A DNA stretch of 64,000 bases from Ampelocalamus luodianensis (lineage: Eukaryota > Streptophyta > Magnoliopsida > Poales > Poaceae): the NCBI GenBank assembly GCA_036346255.1, contig CM070639.1, positions 2,738,001-2,802,000 of the forward strand. The letters are read 5' to 3'. The notes under the pieces were generated by a model. It was not told the DNA's origin, did no database searches, and saw nothing but the letters and a program-made list of their open reading frames with translations. Below, in pieces: positions 1 to 10,683 of the stretch (the stretch's first letter is position 1; each line of letters starts with the position of its first letter). Both the position numbers and the translations under genes were made by a program.

Positions 1-311
1 TCGGGCCCTCGTTCTACACGCGCAACAGCAAGCAACCAACGCGCATCAATTCACGTGGGGAGCAGCACTTGGTTTTCTCCAGCAACACAGCGATCAAGGT
101 TGTCCTATTGAGGGTTGTGCTAGCAAAAAATTTTGTTTTGTTCTCCCGAGGCAAGCAAGACTTCTATCCAACTTTTTTGCTAAGTCCATCCGTTAAGCTA
201 CTAGGAGTTTCGAAGTCTGTGATTTGCATACACAGTAGGTGTATCAAAGTTGTCGTGATTTTTGTTAGGTTTACACAGATCAGTACTAGCAATTTTCAGG
301 TTTTATTCCTC

Positions 312-1107
312 ATGGCGACTTTGAAGTATGATCTTCCACTCCTGGATCGAGACACAAGATTTTCGCTGTGGCAAGTAAAGATGAGGGTTGTGTTGGCATA
401 GATGGATTTGGATGATGCATTGGAAGGATTTGCAAAAGAATCTACTGCATGGACCGCAGATGATAAGCGTAAAGACCGTAAGGCTTTATCTCAGATTCAC
501 CTTCATCTATCCAATAATATTTTGCAGGATGTTTTGAAGGAGAAGACAGCTGCTGCATTATGGCTGAAGCTGGAAAAGATTTGCATGACAAAGGATCTCA
601 CTAGTAAGATGCATCTCAAGCAGAAGTTGTACTCCCATAAATTGCAAGAAGGAGAATCAGTGCTTGATCATCTTTCGGCGTTTAAGGAGATCGTTGCCGA
701 CCTAGAGTCGATGGAGGTAAAATATGAGGATGAGGATTTGGGTCTTATTCTTCTGTGTTCCCTGCCTAGTTCATTTTCAAATTTCAGAGATACCATATTA
801 TATAGTAGAGATACTCTCACTCTTAATGAAGTTTATGAAGCTTTGCATGCTAAGGAGAAGATGAAACAGATGGTACCTTCTGGAAATTCAAGCTCGAAAG
901 GAGAAAGCTTGTTTATTCGTGGCAGACAAAAGGAGAAGAACTCAAATAATGGACCTTGAGACAAAAGTTCGAACGGATACAAGAACCGGTCGAAATCTAG
1001 AGGCAAGTACAAGTCGTGCAAATATTGCAAGAAAAGTGGGCACGACATCTCGAATCTTTGGAAGCTCGAATAAAGAAAGAGAACTGGTCATTATAAGCAA
1101 AAGGTAA
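312..1107 (+). pseudogene. copia gag remnant (family A copy 1)
   Basis: The frame starts with an ATG at 312 and reads MATLKYDLPLLDRD, a usual start for gag of this copia group. It meets an in-frame TAG at 399-401, where copy 2 (minus strand, near 34,930) has a glutamine codon, so a CAG to TAG change explains the stop. The rest (402-959) carries the gag core with LxxLKxKLY-like helices. After a frameshift near 950 the CCHC knuckle begins at about 1016 with CKYCKKSGHD, but the last cysteine position is leucine, so the knuckle is damaged. Gag would form the particle that packages the element RNA. This copy is not functional. Confidence 0.85.
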
Positions 1108-1112
1108 ACCGG

Positions 1113-1563
1113 ATGATGAAGGTAAAGCTTTCTTCTTGCGATGATAGTCCTAATGGAGAAATTCTTGTTGCCTTTGCTGGATGTGTTAAAACCAATGATG
1201 AATGGATTCTTGATTCTGCCTGTACCTTTCATATGTCCCCTAATAAGGATTGGTTTGCCACCTATGAACCTGTTGAAGGTGGTACTGTGTTGATGGGTGA
1301 TAACTCATCTTGTAAGGTTGCATGAATTAGTTCAATTCAGATCAAGATGTTTGATGGCATTGTCAGAACTTTGACAGATGTGAGGCACATTCCAGATTTG
1401 AAAAGGAACATCATCTCTTTGAGTACTCTTGATGGTAAAGGGTACAAGTATTCTGGAGAAGGTGGAGTTTTAAAGGTATCAAAAGGCTCTCTTATTGTGA
1501 TGAAAATGATATTAAGACTGCTCAATTTGTACCATCTGCGAGGTACTATAATATCAGGTAATG
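1113..1563 (+). pseudogene. copia aspartic protease remnant
   Basis: The segment WILDSACTFHMSPNKDWF with the DSA triad near 1210 is the active-site region of a copia protease. It is followed by VLMGDNSSCKVA and, after a stop, by the DVRHIPDLKRNIISLSTLD stretch that normally links protease to integrase. The reading breaks at 1323-1325 and is then cut by the LTR insertion at 1564. The family role is cleavage of the Gag-Pol polyprotein; inactivity is inferred from the stop and the insertion. Confidence 0.8.
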
Positions 1564-4500
1564 TGTAACATCTGTAATTTAACCCTGCTTTTCAAATGTG
1601 TGAAAATGAGTATAATTTAAAACTTTTGAGCATGTATTGATTTCCTGGAATTTTTGTTTAAATTGTTGTCTTTAAAATTTTGAAAACAATTGAAAACATA
1701 TAATCCAAATTATAAACACCAAGAGAAAAAGAAGTCAAAAACTCTTGATCATCCTCTGGAAGTATTTTTCCTACCTTCCTATCCTTCCTAGTCACCTCTC
1801 TGCAAAATCTCACAATTTTTAGATTTTGTTTGCTATTTCAAATGAGCAAGTCAAACTAGTTTGAATTCTGGTCAACTCCTTGGGACAGCAGCTTGTGAAT
1901 TTTCTTGGGAATAATGCAGTGCATAAAAATTCCTAGAAAATTTATACAATATTTTTCTCTGTCCTAGGAAGTTCCCATAAAAATTTCGGAATTTTTGGAG
2001 CTTTGGAGCTACCTCTAAAAATTCCCCAAACCTTCTCAGCCTTTTGAAAATCAAATCTGAAATCACTGTTCCTCGGGCTCGGACCTGACCACTGGCTCGA
2101 GTCCGACCGCATCGCTTGGCTCAGCCGCACCGCCTAGCTGCACCGCCGAGCCCGATCGTTGTCCGCCGTCCGATGTGAATCGCACGGTCCACACACGCTC
2201 ATCTAATCGACTGTCCGGTGCACCTGGATCTCGACCGTCCATTCTAGATCGAACGATCGACATCTTCTTGATCGAGTCAGACCAAATCTTTGAACCGCAC
2301 CTGACCCCGACTCGCGCCGCTTTGTCACCGTCGCTGACGAGTGGGTCCCCCTTGTCAGTATCGCCCTCGTCTTCTCCGCGTCTCACCGGAGCTCGCTGGC
2401 GATCGCATGCGTGCCACGCAGCTCGTCGCTGCCACCTCGTGGACGCGTGTCCCTCTCTGAAGTGTCGCCGGGTCTTCATCATCTCACCGCACCCACCCAT
2501 TCCTCGTTTCCTTCACTCTATCACCCTCACCGCCCATTTCTTGGTTCCGGCCGAAGAAGCCGAGAGCAGCGCCGCCGCGTTAGCGCCGCCCTCTAGCCCG
2601 CGACCGCACCACCGTGATCCATGCTCGTCGCCGCCTCCATTTTGCCCAGCCCGGGTCCTTGGCGTCCAGTGAATCACCAGGGGTGGTGTCGTCGTCTCCG
2701 CCTCCGGTGATCTCGGTCCCGCGAGCTTCCTGGCGTTCTAGTGAGTATCATGCTTTGGCGTTTGGTCCCTTAGGATCGCATTCCTTCACTGAATCTAACG
2801 GTGGCTTTACTTTGTTCTTTGGTGCATCACGCAGGCGTGCGGCCGGTTCTTCCCGAGCTCGGCGATTCGCCGCCGCGGCGATCCGGCGCCTCGGACCTTC
2901 TTCATCGCCGTTGTCTTGGGCGTATTGTTCCCGGAGCGAGGCGATTCCTTCGCGCACCTTCCGAGTCTTCTCGAGGCCATAGCGCCTCCTCGGGAGCCTC
3001 TCGCCTCCGCTTCCGGTCATCGCGAGCTCGCCGGTGGCGTCCTCCGACTCGCGTCGTCTCCATCACTCGTGAGGTTCGCGCACCGAGGTGTCATCCCGAG
3101 CCCAGCGCTCGGTAGTTCTCGGATCACCTACCTCGCCGTCGCGGCCGCGCGCGGGGACTCCAGCGAGCCGCCGGTGGTTAAGGTCTAACCCCGTCATTAG
3201 TTTTAACCCAGCTTCTTTCTGTGCTTATGACATGTGGACCCCTTCTGGGTTAAGTGTGTTTAGAAGTATTAATCCAGCCGTTTATAATCTTCTGAGTCCA
3301 TGACATGTGGGCCCTCTCGTCCGGTTAAGGTTTTGCGTAAAGTAGCAAAATACGTTTCTGTTGATAGCAGGCGTATTTTCCCGATGTTGTTTAGGTTCAG
3401 TACGCTTGGTGAATGAGAAGGCGTATTCTCCAAATCCGCTTTCGACGTCACTCGCGGCCGAGGCTGAGTCAAAGTTGACTCAGTCAGCGCCCTCACTCGG
3501 CCCCATCGGTCAGTGACCGTGGCTCGCTAAGCATCGGTAGAAAAAGGTTTCAATGCTTTTAGAATTTCCAAATTGATTTTCTTTTACACTGTTAATTCAA
3601 TTAAACTTAGAAAATTCATAACTAATTCAATTTTTGTCCAAATCAAGTGAAACCAATTTTGTAAATTTTCATTTTTAGTGTAATTTTTACCAGAATAGGT
3701 TTTAGGTTCGACTCTGTTATAAAATTTTGATAAATAATTAAATGGTGTTTTTATGTGTATTTAGCTTAGAAAATTTAGAAAATTCTTCATAACTCCAAAA
3801 TATTATTCTCTGTTTCTAAAATTTTGTAAAATCATGCTCTAGCTGCTGTGTGAAATTTGTGCTCTTTGGATTAATTTGAAGTTTGGTTATTGTCGGTGTT
3901 ATTTGTTCTTATTTGCTCGTTTTGCTTGATCGATAGATTGCGACGATTCTGGTATTATCGAGAGTGAGCATCAGCAACATATTGAGCAACAGCAACCAGG
4001 CAAGTAGTTTGATCATGTTAATCCTTTTATATTCAAACTAATATTTTGTTTTCAACTTTTATGTATGCATTGCTATTTTTGTTTAAATATGGTTAATGGG
4101 CCCATTAGTTGCATAATCTGCAGGCAAATGATATTCCTCTACTACCTGAGCCTAGGTTATTTGTTGTGATTAGGGATCGTTGGATGATCTCTTGTCACTT
4201 AGTAGATACGATTTCAACTGCTTAGACATGCTTAGTATCGGTAGAAATGGGCGGTTATCGACTTAGTCGGTAACCTTGATCACACAAAATTATTATAACT
4301 TTTTGTTTCAGCATTTTTGCTATGTTTAATTGTTAAAACTAAAAACTGAAAATAAAATGATTTGGACTTGGGCACAATGGTAAGTTGGTGTGATCTGTTG
4401 GGTGTGACTGGAATGGTGCCCGAGTCAATTAAGGACCGAACATCTTGTGAGTACATTATCGAGCATTTTTGCGTGCTAACCACACTAGAGTATATGAGAC

Positions 4501-5573
4501 CTCTCTTGACTTAGTACTTTGGCGTGTATTGGCTCCGGTCGCAGGAGGTCGCGGGAGGGATGGTGTTGGGAGCATGGTAGTTGTCCAAAAGCTTTATCCC
4601 GAGTGGGTAGTTGTCTTTTCGGCTTTACCATATCGCGTATGGATTTCTATCCATACGGGTGGCCGTAGTTAATACATAATATTGGAAAGCGTCTCGTAGG
4701 ACTTAGCCGTACGACATACCTTCTGGAAGTGTGCTTTGGCTTAAAGGCGATGCGAAGTGTGGTATGATGGTACACCTGCAGGTTAAAACTATTCGAATAG
4801 CCTCGTACTAAGTTATGGACACGCTTGGGTAAGCTTTTCAAGAGTTAGACTACAACCTTTTAACTAAAACTTGACGGGTGGTACGAATCTGGGATTCGTG
4901 CTATATTATGGTGACTATTAGGATAGTCACTTCCAGGTGGTTACTTGTATCTATCTTTATTTCGTTGTTATTTCAACATTAAAAATGAATTGCCAACTTG
5001 CTTTTAAATGTATTACATTATTGCAAATAAAGATTGCTTTGTGCTAAAATGAGCCATCAAATTTCACTCAAATAAGCTCGCATGTAGTTATGCATAGGTG
5101 CGCTAGTCCACACGTCGATCTTGCAGTACAAAAATAATTTTTGTACTCATATGCTTGCTTAATATTTTTGTTGCAGAGGAGGCGGTGAGCCCCAAGGGCC
5201 TTACTTCTGTGAGATGTGTGGGTTCTGGGACGACTAGCTTGACGGTCCGGTTGGTTGCCTTGTGGGCTAAGGCACACTGATTGGCTTTTGTTTATAGCCA
5301 TCTTATGACACTTTTGCTTCCGCTGTTTATTTAGTTATCTGTTGTAATTTGGCCGGTCGGCCTTTGTTGTAATAACTCTACTGTGTTGTTTACTGTTTAG
5401 TATTGTGATGTTTGGACTCTATGTTAGAATGGAATTGATGCATAATTTTGTGATGAGGTGTGCATCTGCGATTAGGAAGTATGCATGTCTCGAGGCTTAG
5501 TTTATTTAATTTGTGATGCTAGGACCAGGTGGCTGGTTAAGCATTACAAGCCAAATAAACTGGGGTCCTCACA
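1564..5573 (+). mobile_element. Solo-LTR-like insertion (4.0 kb) in copia copy 1
   Basis: The segment starts TGTAACATCTG, ends GGGGTCCTCACA and is flanked by TAATG on both sides (1559-1563 and 5574-5578). Joining the flanks restores the reading seen in copy 2. It has an AT-rich 5' part, a GC-rich promoter-like block (2060-3190), then a mixed 3' part with a TTGTTGTAATAAC-type tail near 5365. I find no gag, pol, primer-binding site or internal direct repeat, so a solo LTR of a long-LTR element (probably Ty3/gypsy, RIRE-like) is the best reading. A non-autonomous element is the alternative. GC-rich open frames inside it (for example 2175-2672) have no recognisable protein. Confidence 0.75.
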
Positions 5574-6480
5574 TAATGTTGTTGTAATTTCAAGTTCATT
5601 ATCTGATTCTGATGCTACTAATCTTTGGCATATACATCTTGGGCATATGAGTGAAATTGGTTTGGCAGAACTGAGTAAGAGAGGACTTCTTGATGAACAT
5701 AGCATTGACAAGCTGAAATTTTGTGAGCATTGCGTGTTTGGCAAACACAAGAGGGTGAGATTTAATACCTCAGTTCATACTACAGAAGGTATTTTGGATT
5801 ATGTGCATTCTGATATATGGGGGTCATCTCGTAAGACATCTCTAGGAGGTGCTCGTTATATGTTAACAATTATTGATGATTATTCTAGAAAAGTGTGACC
5901 TTATTTCTTGAAACATAAGTCAGAAGCATTTTCAGCATTTAAAGAGTGGAAGACTATGATTGAAAGGCAAACTGAAAAGAAGGTAAAGAAACTTCGTATT
6001 GATAATGGGATGAAATTCTATTCTGATGAATTTGAATCATATTGCAAGACTGAAGGTATTGTTAGGCATTACACCGTTCTGGTACTCCACAACAAAGCGG
6101 TGTAGCGAGCGTATGAACAGAACCATCATTTTCAAGGCCGTTGCATGTTGTCTAATGCGAGTTTGCATAGGCGTTTTTAATAAGCCGCTTCCACTACTTA
6201 CTATCTTATTAATCGGTCACCCAATATTGTAATTGAAAAGAAGACTCCAATTGAGGTATGGTCGGTTCCAAACAAATTATTCGAATTGAGAGTTTTTGTT
6301 GTACTGCTTATGCTCATGTTGATAATGGAAAATTAGAGCCTAGAGCTATTAAGTGCATCTTTCTTGGTTATAAATCTGGTGTTAAAAGTTATAAGTTGTG
6401 GAATCCTGAAACAAGGAAGGTTGTAATTAGCAGAAATGTTGTCTTTAATGAATCTGCTATGCTTCCTGATAAACTACCTA
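5574..6480 (+). pseudogene. copia integrase remnant
   Basis: The sequence resumes after the insertion with the GAG-pre-integrase zinc region (LWHIHLGHMSEIGL, then CEHCVFGK), followed by the core with HSDIWG, IIDDYSRKV and LRIDNG. The first two aspartates of the DDE triad are visible. A stop follows IDDYSRKV at 5896, and frameshifts occur near 6090 where copia elements usually read TPQQNGVAERMNRT. The region ends in the C-terminal motif FLGYKSGVKSYKLWNP (about 6360-6400). Family role: insertion of the cDNA into the host genome. Non-functional here. Confidence 0.85.
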
Positions 6481-8264
6481 CTAACGTTCCTGTTGAGAGT
6501 GAGAAGAATTCAAGTGTTCAGGTGAAGCACTCTGTTGGTTCAGGTAACACATCAGATAAGGAAAATACAATTGTTCATGATGCACCTATTGTTGAGCAGC
6601 AACTACAACAGTCTATTGCAGTTAACAGGTCTAGGAGAGATATTAATCCACCTAAGAGATTGATTGAAGAAGCTAATATTGTTGCTTATGCTTTGAGTGT
6701 AGCAGAAGAAATTGAAGGTAATACAGAACCTTCATCATACTCTGAGGCTATTAGCTCCACTGATTGTAATAAGTGGATAATTGCTATGAATGATGAGATA
6801 GAGTCACTTGAAAAGAATGACACTTGGGAATTAGTGAAATTACCAAAGGAGAAGAAGCTTGTTCGTTGTAAGTGGATTTTCAAAAGGAAGGAAGGTATTT
6901 CTTCTACTGAACCAGCAAGGTATAAAGCAAGGTTGGTTGCTAAAGGCTATAGTCAAATTCCAGGTATTGATTTTAATGATATCTTTTCCCCAGTTGTGAA
7001 GCATAGTTCTATTCGTACTTTACTCAGTATTGTTGCTATGCATGATTATGAACTTGAGCGATTAGATGTTAAAGCGCATTCTTACATGGGGAGTTGGAAG
7101 AAGACATTTATATGGACCAACTTTGAAGGTTTTGTTATTCTGAAAAGAACACCTTGTTTGTAGATTAAAGAAATCTTTTATGGTTTGAAGCAATCTCTAG
7201 GCAATGGTACAAGAGATTTGACTCCTTTATGCTCTCTCATAATTTTAAGCGATGCGATTATGATAGCTATGTCTATTTAAAGATCAGTAATGGTTCACCA
7301 TTTATTTGCTTCTTTATGTTGATGATATGTTGATTCTTTGCAAAAGATAAGTCGAAATAGCAAAGCGAAAGCACAATTGAGTAATGAATTTGAGATCAAG
7401 GACCTAGGTGCAGAAAGAAAATTCTCGGCATGGAGATTATTAGAGAGAGAAAATCGGCAAGTTATACCTTAGTCAAAAATGTTATATTGAGAAGGTTCTT
7501 CGTCGTTTTAATATGCATGATGCAAAACCGTAAGTACTCCATTAGCTTCGCATTTGATTATCTTGACTTTATGTCCTAAGTCGATTATGATATTGAGTAC
7601 ATGTCTAGAGTTCCATATTCGGTGCGATTGGTTCTCTTATGTATGCCATGGTACTGTTCTCGTCCGATTTATCTCATGCTTGAGTGTTGTTAGTAGATAC
7701 ATGGCTAATCCCGAAAAGAGCATTGGAAAGCGATTGATGGATATTCGGATATTTGCGTGGCACTTCTAATGCTTGTTTGCGGTTTGGGAATTCTAGAGAT
7801 GGACTTGTTGGTTATGTTGATTCGATTATCTTTGGTGATTTGGACAAGAGGATGTCTCTCACAAGTTATGTTTTCACCATTGGTGGTTGTCTTTCGTTAG
7901 TTGGAAGGCAAGTTTGCAACCTCATCGTTGCTTTATCTACTGTGGCGAGAATATATGGCTATTTCAAGCTTGTAAAGAAGCTATTTGGTTGAGAGGTTTG
8001 TACACTGAGCTTTGTGGAGATAATTCTTGCACTACTATATTTTGTGATAGTCAGAGTGCTATATGCCTTACAAAGGATCAGATGTTCCATGAGAGAACAA
8101 ACCACATTGACGTGAGATATCACTTTATTCGAGGTGTTATTGCTCAAGGTGATGTCAAAGTCTGCAAGATAAGTACTCATGATAATCCAGCTGACATGAT
8201 GACAAAGCCAGTTCCTGCTGCTAAGTTTGAGCTTTGCTCAAACTTAGTTGGTATTACAGTCTAG
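6480..8264 (+). pseudogene. copia reverse transcriptase and RNase H remnant
   Basis: RT starts near 6740 with EAISSTDCNKWIIAMNDE and continues through WELVKLPKEKKLVRCKWIF, YKARLVAKGYSQIPGIDF and SPVVKHSSIRTLLSI. The frame breaks near 7070-7090, just after LERLDVKA. The catalytic YVDD lies at about 7315-7326 in another frame. RNase H follows from about 7890 with IFCDSQSAICLTKD, ERTNHIDVRYHFIRG and the end motif NPADMMTKPVP, stopping at 8264. At least four frame breaks are needed to read it. Copy 2 covers much of the same region on the minus strand. Confidence 0.87.
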
Positions 8265-8356
8265 TCCTAAAGACTAGTTGGCGCACGGTGATTTTTATCT
8301 TACTGTGGAGTTATTTGATGATTGAAGATTCTTCATTATGCTACAAGAGGAAATTT

Positions 8357-8371
8357 ATCTCAAGGTGGAGA
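8357..8371 (+). other. Polypurine tract next to the 3' LTR
   Basis: A short purine-rich stretch (AAGGTGGAG then ATT) lies immediately 5' of the LTR start TGTTGAATAT. This is the usual position of the plus-strand primer in copia elements. Confidence 0.6.
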
Positions 8372-8372
8372 T

Positions 8373-8668
8373 TGTTGAATATAGGATATATTGTGATCCG
8401 AATTTCTAATAAGGAAGTATCCGGATTAGTTACCATATTAGCGGATTAGTTTCTTACTTGGACTCTAAGTCCTTTTGTCCCTTTATATACCTCTTGTAAG
8501 CCGCACGGGGAGAGTTGACGCCTGACGCCTCATTGTAATCCCCGGTGTTTTGTAATCGTTCCACATATAGTGATCATCGCCGGTTGGCGCTCGTGGTTTT
8601 TTCCGCAAGGGTTTTCTACGTAAAATTCGTGTCTCTTGTCCCTGTTGATCCGTGCATTATTTCTAACA
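8373..8668 (+). repeat. 3' LTR of copia family A copy 1
   Basis: This 296-bp segment begins TGTTGAATATAGG and ends TTATTTCTAACA, with TG and CA ends. It contains a TATA-like TTTATATACC near 8483. The terminal part matches, in reverse complement, the LTR end beside copy 2 at about 35,468-35,560 (shared GGGTTTTC-ACGTAAAAT wording). The bases after it, GAGGG (8669-8673), should be one half of the target duplication; the other half would lie left of the window. Confidence 0.82.
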
Positions 8669-10051
8669 GAGGGTGTGATGTGGAGACCGAGATCAACGGT
8701 TCCTTTCAGGTATCGAAGAACACGCTTGACATGAGCAAGGCGTGGTTCCCGAGGGTCATGCATGAACAAGCAGGCCTGTTGAACCGCATAAACCAAGTCT
8801 GGCCGTGTGAGAGTGATGTATTGTAGTGCTCCTACGAGACTACGGTAGAGACGGGTTAAGCGGAGTGCCAAGCGTGAGCGACTTGGGGCTGTATCGGTTG
8901 GAGTGCGGCGGGATGACGATCGATCATGTCGGCTTTGGATAGAATGTCAAGAGCATATTGCACGAGAAAGAAAAAGACCGAATCGAGCAGGTGACGGTGA
9001 TGCCGAGAAAATGATGGAGGGGACCCAAGTCAGTCATAGAGAACTCAGCGCGTAGAGAGGCTATGAGCTGATGGAGGAGAGTTGTAGAAGAAGCAGTGAG
9101 CACTATGTCATCGACATAGAGTAAGAGGTAGGCAATTTGGCCACCGGAGTGATAGACAAAGAGGGAGGTGTCCGATCGGGCGGCAACAAAACCAGCGGAT
9201 TGGATGAAAGAAGCAAAGCGGGTGAACCAAGCCCTAGGTGCTTGTTTTAGCCCGTAGAGGGATTTCTCAAGAAGGCAGACATAGTCAGGATGAGTGGAAT
9301 CCGAAAAACCACGGGGTTGCTGACAATAGACAGTTTCGTGCAAAGAACCGTGAAGAAATGCATTCTTTACATCGAGTTGATGGATAGGCCAAGAAGAAGA
9401 GATGGCGAGGCTAAGAACAACTCGAATTGTGCTGGGTTTGACGACGGAACTAAAAGTTTCGTCGAAATCAATTCCGGGCTGCTGCGAGTAGCCACGGACA
9501 ACCCAACGCGCTTTATATCGAGCAAGAGAGCCATCGGAGTGATATTTGTGACGGAACACCCATTTCCCTGTGACAACATTAGCACCGACCGGACGGGGCA
9601 CAAGGCGCCAAGTGTTGTTCTGGACGAGCGCCGGTTGGTTGTCGCGGAACAAACCCTCGAGACTACGCCAGGTGCCGTAGGCCGTGGACTCGGGCTGCAT
9701 CACCATCTGGAAGAGCTCGGTGGAGATGGTGGTGTATAGCCACTGGAGGACGATGTAGTCCTCCTGAAGCCGAGCAGTCGTCGTGGCGGTCCGAGCCGTT
9801 GACATGGTGACGCAGTGAGTACCACCCAAGATGCACCAAAAAGAGATGGCGCCATTGGGAGTAATTGGGAACCTGGAGATCGAGGACAATTGGGATGAAC
9901 GACTTAATATTGCCCACCTGCAAGGCAAGAGTGGAGGGGGCAAAGAGAGAGTCGCTCCGGGAAGAGGTGGAGGATGAGGAGGTGGAGGAAAGGGCAGTGG
10001 AGCCGGCGGTTGCGCCGGTGGTGGCAGCGGACGTCGGCGAGCCGGCGTCAC
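8669..10051 (-). pseudogene. copia gag-RT fusion remnant
   Basis: Gag starts at about 10,048 (MSDAGSPTS, then LQVPNYSQWRHLFLVHLG). After one frame change it reads EDYIVLQWLYTTISTELF and GTWRSLEGLFRDNQP (about 9650). It then jumps straight into RT wording NNTWRLVPRPVGANVVTG, skipping gag C-terminus, protease and integrase. RT continues with YKARWVVRGYSQQPGIDFDE, LDVKNAFLHGSLHE, YGLKQAPRAWF and LLLYVDDIVL (about 9105), and is nearly open to 8924. The C-terminal part, RSLVGALQYITLTRPD to LRYLKGTVDLG, lies at 8670-8850 in another frame. It may have been mobilised by proteins from intact relatives. Confidence 0.82.
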
Positions 10052-10076
10052 TCATAACTGTAGGTGGATCGTGTTT

Positions 10077-10088
10077 AGTCTGATACCA
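10077..10088 (-). other. Primer-binding site of the family B copia
   Basis: On the minus strand TGGTATCAGA directly follows the LTR end. This matches the 3' end of initiator tRNA-Met used by most plant copia elements. Confidence 0.75.
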
Positions 10089-10297
10089 TGATAGATTGTA
10101 TAATGGCAGCACAGGTATTCTCATTGCACTCTCAAGATATATAGTACAGCGATAGATGAGTACAAGTAAAGAGAAGCAACAGAATACAGGCTATAGAGGC
10201 GGCTCGTTAGTTGAAGACTGAGCCCATGATGCGAGTGTGTTGTTGGTGTGTGCCGCAATACTTGGTACGTGCTGCATGGCATAATGATCAACTAACA
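10089..10297 (-). repeat. 5' LTR of the family B copia
   Basis: Read on the minus strand this 209-bp segment starts TGTTAGTTGATC and ends ACAATCTATCA, followed at once by the primer-binding site. CAAAT (10,298-10,302) should be the adjacent target duplication. No partner LTR is in the window. Confidence 0.72.
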
Positions 10298-10683
10298 CAA
10301 ATGACAAAATTGATACCCTTATCGCGCTCCCGGTCCACGAAAGCCACTTGCAACGCTCCTAGCCCGCGGAAGGTTGGCATAGGCACGTTCATGAGGACCG
10401 AGAGCACAGTAAATACCTGTTGTGTTGCTATTTTTGCTATTTATGCGAGCAGATGTTAATTTTGCTATCATAAATAAAAAACATGCCAATTCTGCCAATT
10501 CAACCGAAGACTTGCAGCATGTGTTCTTCCAGTAAAGGGTGCAGTACTACAATATCTACACACATGCACCTGCGAAATTATCCCATCAATCCACATACAA
10601 CCACCATACGCACGCGCGCTTTATATGGTTGTATACATGGTTGTATACGCCGGAGTCCTGCGGCGACGGGGAGCTCGATCAGC

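Larger units (their letters stand above)
1..8668 (+). mobile_element. Ty1/copia retrotransposon, family A copy 1, decayed and nested
   Basis: Gag, protease, integrase, reverse transcriptase and RNase H remnants follow one another on the plus strand in the Ty1/copia order (integrase before RT). They are followed by a purine tract and a 3' LTR at 8373-8668. The 5' LTR and primer-binding site are not visible, so the element begins upstream of the window or has lost its 5' end. Reading is broken by a 4-kb insertion (1564-5573), stop codons and several frameshifts, so the copy cannot be autonomous. A second copy of the same family lies on the minus strand at 26,815-35,600; shared gag, integrase and RT wording shows the relationship. 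The element is inserted in another copia pol gene, which resumes at 8669. Confidence 0.9.
8669..10297 (-). mobile_element. Internally deleted copia element (family B), truncated
   Basis: Read on the minus strand: an LTR (10,297-10,089), a primer-binding site, a gag N-terminus, then directly RT and part of RNase H, ending where copia copy 1 is inserted at 8668. The rest of gag, protease and integrase is missing. The 3' end continues left of the window. It is older than copia copy 1, which interrupts it. It lies about 390 bp beyond the 3' end of the CHX coding region. Confidence 0.82.

Noticed and set aside
2063..3188. GC-rich open frames on both strands taken as host genes
   Set aside because: They lie inside the TAATG-flanked long LTR, have no recognisable protein wording, and are open on both strands.
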